Assembly (NCBI GenBank): GCA_010909165.1
Contig: MU008186.1
Location: 186,001-250,000, forward strand
Origin: Anthoceros angustus
Taxonomy: Eukaryota > Streptophyta > Anthocerotopsida > Anthocerotales > Anthocerotaceae
Direction: 5' to 3'
DNA length: 64,000 bases
The translations under genes and the position numbers were made by a program. The notes below the pieces were generated by a model that saw only the letters and a list, made by a program, of their open reading frames with translations, searched no databases and had not been told where the DNA came from. Positions 54,952 through 64,000 of this stretch are shown here, in pieces (position 1 is the stretch's first letter; the number at the start of each line of letters is the position of its first letter).

Positions 54952-57900
54952 ATGGCCGCAGTATGGCAACCGGACCCGTTGTGCACGCAACAAAATGATG
55001 GTGTGTGTACAAGGATTCTAGCAAGAGCTCCCGCTCTCCTCACTTCAGGGAGTCAACCCCTGGCAAACAAGCAAGCCTCGAGGTGCAGCAGTGTGAGGAG
55101 CCCAGCACTTCCAATTCCGAGAAAATGTGTGCGTGGGGACGGAGTTTCCTTCGATGGTCGTCGCCAGGAGCAGGAGCACTTGTGGCAACAATTTTTTCTG
55201 GAGCCTACCATGTGGTGGGACAGCAGACGAGATAAGAAGAGCTCCCATGCGCCTGACTTCCGGCGTAAGGGGTCAGGCGAGGTCCTGTGGTTAAACAGCA
55301 TGCTCAAGCCAGCTTGGGTCGATGAGCAGCTCGTTTCCTTGGATATGCAGATGGGTCATGATGCCTCTCCTTCCAAGTCGAGCTCTGCGGACAAGCCTGA
55401 ACCTGGTAGGAGTGCAGGATCGGTGATGGGCGTCGTAACGGCTGGAACAGTGAGCATGTTATGTCAGCAGGGAAAGCTTTCTGAGGCTGTTGGAGCCCTG
55501 GAATATTTGGCGCAGACAGACTCTGCCATTTCTCCGTCTCAGTTTTCCACTGTGCTGAAACTGTGTACGGCTAAGAAGGATTTGGTTTTGGGGCGACGAG
55601 TTCATCATCTTATTGTCAAACTGGGGTACGATTCGAATGCATACTTGGGGAACCATATCTTGCGCATGTACGCATGTGGAGGTAGGCTAGAGGAGGCCAT
55701 GGATGTGTTCACCAGGGTGGGCAAACCAGACGCCTTCATGTGGTTTTCCATAATCTCTGCACATGCTAAGCAGGGGAAACCTAAGGAGGCCATACAACTG
55801 TACCATGAGATGCGCAGGTCAGGCGTGAAGGCGGATGCCCACGTCTTTGTAGCTGCCCTTCAAGCTTGTGCATTTGCCGACTTGGAATCTGGCAGAAAAG
55901 TGCACTGTGATGTGTTGCACAGTGGCATTCCTCTAACTTGTTTGTTGGCACCTGCCTGGTGGACATGTATGCAAAATGTGGTGAACTGAAAGATGCACGC
56001 CAGGTTTTTGACAGCATGGCCACAAAGGATGTGGTGACATGGACGGCCTGATTGCTGGGTATGCAGCAAGGGCTTGGCCAAGAGGCGCTTGTTGTATGGA
56101 CAAATGGAGCAGGAGGGCCTCATTTTGGCTGACCATGTTACTTTTGCTTGCCTTCTGAAGGCCTGTGCAAGCACTGGTGCCTTACAGAAGGGCAGGCAGC
56201 TGCACTCACAGATTGTGGAAAGAGGACTTTTAGATAACACACTGGTTGGGCAACCATATCTTGCGCATGTATGCATGTGGAGGTAGGCTAGAGGAGGCCA
56301 TGGATGTGTTCACCAGGGTGGGCAAACCAGACGCCTTCATGTGGTTTTCCATAATCTCTGCACATGCTAAGCAGGGGAAACCTAAGGAGGCCATACAACT
56401 GTACCATGAGATGCGCAGGTCAGGCGTGAAGGCGGATGCCCACGTCTTTGTAGCTGCCCTTCAAGCTTGTGCACTTTCCGCCGACTTGGAATCTGGTAGA
56501 AAAGTGCACTGGGATGTGTTGCACAGTGGCATTCCTCTGAACTTGTTTGTTGGCACCTGCCTGGTAGGCATGTATGCAAAATGTGGTGAACTGGGGGATG
56601 CGCGAAGGGTTTTTGACAGCTTGGCCACGAAAGATGTGGTGACATGGACGGCCTTGCTTGCTGGGTATGCAAAGCATGGGTTTGGCCAACAGGCACTTGT
56701 TCTGTATGGACAAATGGAGCTGGAGGGCCTCATCGTGGCTGATCATGTTACTTTTTCTTGCCTTCTGAAGGCATGTGCAAGCGCTGGTGACGTACAGAAG
56801 GGCAGACAGCTGCACTCACAGATTGTGAAAAGGGGGCAGCTGCACGACACTGTGTTAGGCAACTGCCTTGTGGACATGTATGTAAAATGTGGTGAACTGA
56901 AGGATGCGCACCAGGTTTTTGACAGCTTGGCCACAAAAGATGTGGTGACATGGACGACCCTGATTGCTGGGTATGGACAGCAAGGGCTTGGCCAAGAGGC
57001 GCTTGATCTGTATGGGGAAATGGAGCAGGAGGGCCTGATTGTGGCTGACCATGTCACTTTTTCTTGCCTTCTGAAGGCCTGTGCAAGCGCTGGTGCCTTA
57101 CAAAAGGGCGAGCAGCTATACTCACAGATTGTGGAAAGAGGACTTTTAGATAACACACTGGTTGGCAACTGCCTGGTGGACATGTATGCTAAATGTGGTG
57201 AACTGGAAGGTGCACGCCGGGTTTTTGACAGCTTGGCCACAAAGGATGTGGTGACATGGACCACCCTGATTGCTGGGTATGCACAGCAAGGACTTGGCCA
57301 AGAGGCGCTTGTCTGTATGGACAAATGGAGCAGGAGGGCCTGATTTTGGCTAACCATGTTACTTTTGCTTGCCTTCTGAAGGCCTGTGCAAGCACTGGTG
57401 CCTTACAGAAGGGCAGCTGCACTCACAGATTGTGGAAAGAGGACTGCTGGATAACACATGGTTGGGCAACTGCCTGGTGGACATGTATGCTAAATGTGGT
57501 GAACTGGAAGGTGCACGCCGGGTTTTTGACAGCTTGGCCACAAAGGATGTGGTGACATGGACCACCCTGATTGCTGGGTATGCAAATCATGGTCTCGGCC
57601 AAGAGGCAATGGTTCTGTCTGGACAGATGGAGCAGGAGGGCCTGATTGTGGCTGACCATGTTACTTTCGCTTGCCTTCTGAAGGCCTGTGCAAGCACTGG
57701 TGCCTTACAGAAGGGCAGGCAGCTGCACTCACAGATTGTGGAAAGAGAACTGCTAGATAACGTACTTGTGGGCAACTGCCTGGTGGACATGTATGCCAAA
57801 TGTGGTGAACTGGAAGATGCACGCCGGGTTTTTGACAGCTTGGCCACCAAAGACGTGGTGACTTGGACCGCCCTGATATCTGCGTATGGTACTTGTGACG

Positions 57901-58769
57901 ATGGTCACAGAGCACTAGCTTGTTTTGAGGAGATGTTACTTGCCGGCATTCAGCCTGATGGTGCTACTTTAACTTGCCTTCTAGCAGCCTGCAGTCATGA
58001 GGGACTTGTCCACGAGGGTCGCAAGCACTTTGATTCCATGGCTGAACAGCATGGCATCAAACCTGCTCTTGAGCATTACAGTTGCATGATTGATCTCCTT
58101 GGGCGTGCGGGCTATCTAGATGAGGCAGAGAACATGCTGTTATCATGTGAAAGCCAAAGCAATGTTGTGGGGTTGACATCTTTGTTGAACGCCTGCAGAA
58201 GTCACGGGGATATTGAGAGGGCGACACGGTGTTTTGAAAGTCTCCTTAAATTGGAGCCTCAGAGTGCATCCGCATATGTGCTCATGGCCAATGCCTATGC
58301 AGATGCAGGTAGGTGGAGCGATGTAGACAGGATTGAAACCCAGAGAATGGCAGCAGGAGCTAATAAGAAACCTGCAGTGGCAACCATTGAGGTGAATAAG
58401 CAAGTACATAGATTTCTGGTAGGAGAAAGACGAGAGGATATTGCGCTTAAGGTAGAGAGCACGAATGCACGTGTGAAGCAGGAAGGTGGCCACGCCCCTC
58501 ACACAAACTTGGTGTTGAAGCCAGTGTGTGAGAAGGAAAAGGAAGATGCGCTTTGTGGGCATGCTGAGAAGTTAGCTCTGGCGTTTGGTCTCTTGAACAC
58601 TCCGAGTGGGACACCTCTGGTGGTAACGAAGAATCTACGTATGTGCAGTGACTGCCACAGTTCCACGGAGATCATGTCAAGGCTTGAACAGAGAAACATT
58701 GTTGTGAGGGATGGGTACCGTGTGCATCGATTCGCAGATGGTTCTTGCAGTTGTAAGGGTAGACCCTAA
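54952..58769 (+). CDS. PLS-class PPR protein with E and DYW-like domains, frameshifted
   Basis: PPR-DYW proteins usually bind organellar RNA and edit C to U. Frame one (54952-55989) has an N-terminal extension and the first repeats (CLxxG-type [20 protein letters not shown], then [20 protein letters not shown]). Frame two (56246-57343) repeats [12 protein letters not shown] and runs through modules VDMYxKCGELxDARxVFDSL. Frame three (57369-58769) carries the last modules, E region ([20 protein letters not shown]) and the DYW-like domain: [14 protein letters not shown] (HxE), [11 protein letters not shown] (CxxCH), ending [10 protein letters not shown]. The three frames are separated by small deletions near 55935 and 56050-56070, and by 57309 and 57413. 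No intron is evident. It may be a pseudogene, or intact with assembly errors. Usual PG box is replaced by [10 protein letters not shown]. Confidence 0.85.
55648..56570. repeat. about 600-bp direct duplication inside the PPR gene
   Basis: The segment beginning aaccatatcttgcgcatgta at about 55651 recurs at about 56250. The second copy joins ctggttgggcaaccatatc, so a module that should continue with gcaactgcctgg instead returns to the first repeat. Confidence 0.9.
56570..57900 (+). repeat. 306-bp PLS modules, near-identical copies
   Basis: The anchor atgtatg(c/t)(a/t/c)aaatgtggtgaact occurs at about 56570, 56876, 57182, 57482 and 57788. Spacing is 306, 306, 300 and 306 bp. One module equals 102 residues, that is one P-L-S triplet. 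Identity between units is very high at the DNA level. Confidence 0.9.
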
Positions 58770-59790
58770 GGGTGAGAATAATCAAGAACTAGCCTCGCCT
58801 TCGGTGGCGGCCATGCATCTTTCGGTATATCCGCTCTGAAGCTGCATCATCTGTACGATCGAGTTGTTGTCAGCCACACGTGATATATTTCACTGGAAAC
58901 AGGAGGATGGAGGTGTTTCATGCAGCAGCAGGGACTGCTTGCGGGTCACAGGCATGAGCATTTTGGAAGAATTCTTCTCTGTCGAATTTCAAGCAGGTAT
59001 CCAGATGTTTGCAATTCGGCATCCAGCAAGGATTCGCATGTCCGGTGATGCCAGTGCTGCAAGCTGAATCTTCTTCAAAAGAGACGGATCCCGGCATGCC
59101 CAGAACCTTCTCTCCTTTTTTCGTTCATCAAGCCCTGTTCTTTTCAAGTGGCACTTAGGATTCCACAAGGTCGGGGTTGCACCTACAGGCACTGCGGTTT
59201 TCCTTGACAAGCCAGAACGTGCGAGGATTATTTTGTGTTGCACGGGCAGGATGTATCCTCAATGTCAAGAGCAGGCACTGGAATCGCCGTGAAGTGCATT
59301 AAGTGCCCAAGTCGCGACACGCTTTGTCTTGAAGTTGGATATTGGCTGAAGTACCGAAGTGAACGACATGCATTGTCTTAGAGGTGGATATTGGCATGTT
59401 GGACACGCTGGCTCTTCGGACGATCCACAGCTGGTGAGTACCTAGGTCTCCTTGTTGCTTACTGCGTGACGGCATCTAGCTTGCAGTGTAGCTTGCAGCA
59501 ACTCATTCGCTATACGGTAACTCGACATATCAAGTGCCCCCTTCACGTCATTCATAATCCCGTTGACTATTCAGTAACTTAACATAACAAGAGTCCCTAT
59601 AGCCCACTTGGAAGAACAAGAAGTCTATTATAGCCTACTTGCTCGGATTTTTCCTGTCATGGTACTTAACAACTTGTACCATGGTGTGCCTAAGCGCCGT
59701 TTCATGATCCCAATTAAGTTTTCTATTCGGTAATTGTAAATCATTAACTTGATTTGACATGCGCTCCTAGAGACATATTGGCATAATAAC
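58770..59790. other. 3' flank of the PPR gene, no gene seen
   Basis: Only short ORFs without motifs occur. Words such as gcttgcagtgtagcttgcag near 59480 suggest small local duplications. Confidence 0.5.
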
Positions 59791-59799
59791 TCACCTAGC

Positions 59800-59950
59800 T
59801 ACATCTTAACATGACAAGTTCTTGCAAGGTAACAGACAAGCCATTCATAAATCTTAACATGACAAGTTCTTGCAAGGTAATAGACAAACCATTCATAAAT
59901 CTTAACATGACAAGTTCTTGCAAGGTAATAGACAAGCCATTCATAACTTA
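59800..59950. repeat. 48-bp tandem repeat, three copies
   Basis: The unit atcttaacatgacaagttcttgcaaggtaa(c/t)agacaa(g/a)ccattcataa repeats three times. Related gtcattcataa words continue to about 60050. Confidence 0.95.
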
Positions 59951-60214
59951 CAACAGGCAAGTCATTCATAATCTCTAGCAAGTCACCATTATGTGACCAT
60001 TGATAAGTCATTCATAATTTATAGTTTATAAGTCATTCATAATTCGTAGCATGCAAATGTATATCTGAAAGATCTACCTAAACATCTTCTCTATTTTTAT
60101 TAAGGGAAAAAAATGATGGAAAAAGCTCATCTAGGAGGGGAAAACCAAGAAGGACCCCGAGGGTCAAGGTGAAAGGGAGCGACTAAGCTCCCTACCTATA
60201 GTCACCTACTGCTC

Positions 60215-61460
60215 CTACAATGTCATATGCGGAAGGACAAATAGTCTGCAAACCGTGGAGGAAGAGGAAAAAGCATCACCTGCGGTCGCCACCTTGTGGA
60301 GAATCGCTGTCGAGAGGGCCCTTTGAAGGGCATTGAGACTCGCTGGCTGAAGTATGGTGTGAAGTAGGAAAGACAGCTCCACGCCGTGCTTGCGGGGTGG
60401 TAAGCTTTGGTGCAAGACTTTGGAAATTTATTGAAGTCCTTGGCCATCGCCCCTTACGTTTCAAGTGCAAGCGGAATAAAGAGATGGCCTACTTGCACCC
60501 CATTATACTTTTTAACCTTGAGAGCCACTGCTCCGGCAGCAGCCCAACCTGGGCGGTTAGTGATGACCTAAACAAAGATGGTGTTGCGCATAGGGTAAGT
60601 TGCCACCATGTTCGCCACCGAAACCTAGTCGGCACAGACAAAGTACAAGTTAGCCCTGATTGAGCCACCTGTACGAAGAGTGTTGCCCCGCTTTCTCTAG
60701 GCCATGTAACCGCTTTCGCGAGATATGGCAAACAAGACATCGCGGATGGCGTCGTGGGTGGCGATGCGATGACCCCCCATGGGAACAATGAGCAAGGTGT
60801 ACCCTAGAGTCATCGAGGATAGAGCCACACTTGCAGGTAAGGAGGGAGGAAGCCACAAGCTAGAGCAGGCTAAGACGGAAACGCATTGCAGTCGTGAAGG
60901 TGGTTGGTACAATACGAAACCCCTTATTCATGGACGAGTCAGTAGCCAAGCGCCAGTGCCCTTCCCAAAACAAAAGCCAAGCCAAGCTCTAGTGGACCTG
61001 AGTGAAGCCGAGCTCTAGTGGCTCTGGTGGACCTGATGGAGGGGTCCAAGAGGACGGAGTGGAAAGCCTGGCCAAGCTACTTTTCAAGCAATGGCACCTG
61101 CAAACCCCTGAAATCATCAGTGATAAATGTCGAGAAAGGAGGGAATTCCCGCCGAGCATCCGCAGATAACATATCCCTGGCCCAACTTAAGGACATTTGG
61201 AAAGGGAAGGTTCCCTCCTCCACACAAAAAGCAAGATCCTCCCAAAAGGGCCTATCATGGAGGATAAAGCGAGAGGCAAAAGTAAGAGCAGATAGGGCCC
61301 AACTGCCCAAGAAAGCCACCGGGGAAGAAACCTCCAGTGAGAGTAGACCGGTGGCCCTGAATTGCACTGGCATGGACGCTTGCCAGCGGGTTAGATCGCC
61401 CGCAAGGCACTCAAAAGCCCCTAGGCTCATGATGTTCCCAATAGTATCCATGATTATTTT
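60215..61460 (-). pseudogene. decayed LINE-like reverse transcriptase C-terminal region
   Basis: Read from 61451 down, one frame gives TIGNIMSLGAFECLAGDL, MPVQFRATGLLSLEVSSPVA and RPFWEDLAFCVEEGTF. A second region at 60912-60650 gives, across two frames, CKCGSILDD, HLAHCSHGGHRIATHDAIRD, a zinc-knuckle-like pattern typical of the segment following the RT palm in some non-LTR elements. Further down are ALKVKKYNGVQVGH and FIPLALET near 60520-60460, then LNALQRALSTAILHKVATA at 60330-60280. Frames change repeatedly, so it is dead. The catalytic FADD-type palm is not present. Family assignment is from memory of such tails. Confidence 0.5.
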
Positions 61461-61628
61461 TGGGGGTCCCCTTCGGTTCCCCTAATTTCATCTGGAGCTT
61501 CCAAGATTAGGCTCTCACGAATACTTTACATACTCCTAATAAATAGAGATAGGATGAACTCATCTATCATAGGATAGAAGAAGAAGAAGAGTTTTATTTA
61601 AGTCCACTAAGGATGGCACTCACCAACC

Positions 61629-61916
61629 TCACAACTCAAGAAAAAAAGCAACACAGGAAGGTAAAAAACTTGGCTCCTCCTTCACTTGCACCCAACTCCT
61701 CGTTCCAAGTGCGAGAGCTGTCGCCTCTACAACAACCTTCTTTCTCGTCAGTTGTTGCATGGACTCCCGGGCAGCTGCAAGATCACGGGAAGCTGAGAAC
61801 AACTCCTGGGACAAGGACAAGTCCCCGGGCTCTTCCTTGACCGCTTCTTGCTCTGCCATGTTTTGCCGGAGCTGGCGCACCCTGCTTCTCACCTTTAGGA
61901 ACTCCGCCTTTGCCAT
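61629..61916 (-). CDS. 95-residue coiled-coil-like ORF, unidentified
   Basis: Minus-strand ORF starts MAKAEFLKVRSRVRQLRQNM and continues with Glu/Ala/Leu-rich sequence that could form a coiled coil. No family is recognised. It may be part of the retroelement debris next to it. Confidence 0.2.
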   Translation of the reverse strand: MAKAEFLKVRSRVRQLRQNMAEQEAVKEEPGDLSLSQELFSASRDLAAARESMQQLTRKKVVVEATALALGTRSWVQVKEEPSFLPSCVAFFLEL

Positions 61917-64000
61917 TCCTAAAGTCCTCTTCCAAATCCCTCGGCTTTGGCCTACCCCTTCCTCCTCCTTCCGGGAAGTCTAAAGGGCTAGAGCCTCCCT
62001 TCTTTCCCAGCACAGGCCTGCACTGCTAGAGACCCAAAGGGCCTCCAGTATAGTTCAGGATGGTCGACTTGCACCCTTCTTCGCCTCCTCGCTCGCTTTG
62101 CTTCCACGTCCTCCCTTGTGACTCAGGGATGTGTAGCCACCCCTACGAGTCCTCATGCTGAATTTGCAAATAGAGGAGCTTGGATGGAGGAGAAATAAAG
62201 AGGATGAACGGCGGAGGAAGAAGGAAGGAAGGAAGGAGGGAGGAGGAAGAAGGGAGGTGGGAGATGGGCACAGACAGGAAGAAGGGTGGAGCAGCTTGGC
62301 AGAGAGAAGGAAGCAAGCAAGAGGCAGGGGGCAAGCAGGTAAAAGAAGGCAGAAGGCGGACAAGCAGTGCTAGCGGTGGAAGCAAGTAGGAGGCCGACAC
62401 TGGGTATACGCCCCCGTCTTTGTCCATTGGCCGAGTTCAAAATTGGGTGACGAGACGGCGAGCTTGAACTTGTACGCCCCATGTGTACCCCGTCCGCCTG
62501 AACTAGCCACCACCCATAGCCAGGAAATGCCGTCCCGTTCCACCTCCATGGCATCAACATGCCATCATGTTGCGCCCCCGGCCGCCCTGCACCTATTCCC
62601 CAGACATCTTGTAAACTGTGAGTTGTAGGAGACAACCGTTAATCAATGAATGAAATGCAAAGACATGCACAACTGGTAGAAAAAGAACAACATGTGCACA
62701 AGCTTTACTCTGACAGACCTTTGCCACTAAACATCCTGTGATCTTGGACATTCTTTGCGTACACAGCTGCCATAATACTAGCTCAAAACAAAGATCAGCA
62801 CCATGGTCAGCATTAAAGACTCGAAGCTTGCCACAAATAGCTGTTCAAAACCTTTAGGAAAAACAAAACATCAGGGCTCGGATTCACCAAGAAAGGTGGT
62901 TACTAAGAAGCTGCCTAGATGCACCGGGTAAAGCACACCCAGAGACTCACTACAAATAAAATGCTGCCGCAAACAAGCTGTGAAAACCTTTAACAAAAAA
63001 CAAAAAACTTCCCACTGATTCAAGCACGAGGGGACCTATTGTTCTTGTTACAAGGCACTGGAAAGTTGATAATATTAGTTGGCCAAGTGTCTGGCGTTAC
63101 TGGGACCGCCACCGGGAGGCGACTCTCAACAAGGCGCATGGTGACCTGCTTTTTGGTCCCATGATATATCTACACTACAAATTCCTTCCCTTCCGCCAAT
63201 CCTTTTTCAACAAAAAAACCCATTTCAGCTTGGCAGCCACAAGGCCGTGGCTTGCACCAGGTGAGTGGATTAGCTGTGCTAGCTTCACTCCATCCTCCAT
63301 TTCACTCAATCGCGTGCTCCGCTAGTGAGAGGCAATACGCCCGTGTGTGGATTCGCTGCTTCCGCTTTTGGAGGAATCGGGTAATGGCCAGGCATCTTCC
63401 CTACCTATGTGTAACGCCCAACTTATGTCAAGGCCTTGCCCAAACGCCACCGTTTCATTCATGGTGCCCGACCACTCAAGTAACCCGCGGCGCCCACGCC
63501 CGCGCTCCCTTGCAGTTTTGCAGGTGCCACTCTAGCGCGCGCGGGCCTGTCCCCGCTCCCGCCCTTCTTTCTCACCCTCCCACAATGTGGCCCTCCTCTA
63601 TGACATCTCGAGGGTCTCCAAATCAAAGAACGAAGAACCCCGGGAATCCGCATTCACCAGTCGAGGGTGACGCGCGTACGAGCCCTCTCCAAACTAGAGG
63701 TCCCCTGGAATCCGCCTTTCGCCCTTAGTGCTGTCCAAGGTGACACCAGCTACTAGTTAATTTTTTTGCCTCTTTTAATTTTTTTACCTTTTTATTTTGT
63801 CTTATCAATGGTTGTTACTATTATTTTGGATAAGATGATTGAACTGTAATCATTAGGTATTGAAAATTTTCTTTATTATTTTAGAGTTAAAAATAATACT
63901 TACCTAGGCAAGAGGTAAGCCTCTCTTTATATAAGGGGTGACATTAACTCTAAAAATTCATACCAAGTATTTTTGCTACGTTGGACGGAGGTGCATGGAG
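61917..64000. other. no supported gene; purine-rich and AT-rich patches
   Basis: 62195-62360 is a G/A-rich stretch (gaaggaagg words) whose ORFs on both strands reflect composition. 62640-63240 and 63730-64000 are AT-rich with short homopolymers. ORF 63252-63728 (+) has no recognisable motif. Confidence 0.5.

Noticed and set aside
56743-57357. 204-codon minus-strand ORF
   Set aside because: It is the antisense shadow of the PPR modules and repeats with the same 306-bp period.
59800-59950. Regular repeats that might suggest a CRISPR-like array
   Set aside because: Units are directly adjacent with no variable spacers, in a eukaryotic genome; it is a simple tandem repeat.

Overview
This is a nuclear window from a land plant. 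Support comes from GT-AG introns, plant-specific gene families (PRT6-type N-recognin, plastid uL24c, UBP26, APE1L, a PPR-DYW protein with near-identical repeats) and abundant Ty1/copia, PIF/Harbinger and LINE debris. The PPR style and the DUF7869-like elements make me favour a seed-free plant (fern, lycophyte or moss); this is inference and I cannot name the species.

Layout. 1-10.3 kb is a repeat and transposon graveyard: a GC-rich palindromic tandem array, a decayed plus-strand DUF7869-like transposase element (about 4.8-7.45 kb), a HARBI1-like fragment and a copia RNase H fragment. 10.4-21.6 kb (+) is a many-exon PRT6-like E3 ubiquitin ligase with UBR box, RING and C-terminal cysteine-rich region. 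21.6-28.1 kb is non-coding or low complexity and includes a 1.3-kb tandem duplication whose copies differ almost only by small indels. 28.6-32.5 kb (+) is a seven-exon protein with five CCCH zinc fingers. 33.4-35.4 kb (-) is a nine-exon exonuclease III-type AP endonuclease (APE1L-like), divergent from a four-exon plastid ribosomal protein uL24c gene at 35.8-36.8 kb (+). 37.1-42.7 kb (-) is a UBP26/USP48-like deubiquitinase, convergent with the uL24c gene.

42.8-54.9 kb is a second repeat zone. It holds a GC minisatellite, a duplicated unknown coiled-coil ORF, a minus-strand DUF7869-like element with a partly duplicated core, blocks of nested GC-rich hairpins, a plus-strand DUF7869 N-terminal fragment, and a broken ORF with N4/N6-type DNA methyltransferase motifs. 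55-58.8 kb (+) is a PPR-DYW gene with highly homogenised 306-bp modules and frameshifts. 58.8-64 kb holds short tandem repeats and a decayed LINE-like reverse transcriptase C-terminal region (-).

Two single-copy genes concern ubiquitin: PRT6 adds it and UBP26 removes it. I see no operon-like organisation. The best leads for something undescribed are the DUF7869-like element family with its D/D/D RNase H-like core, the methyltransferase ORF beside it, and a family of GC-rich palindromes and snap-back insertions embedded in these repeats. A caution runs through the window: single-copy genes have intact frames while repeated regions are full of 1-4 nt indels, which may partly be uncorrected long-read error.
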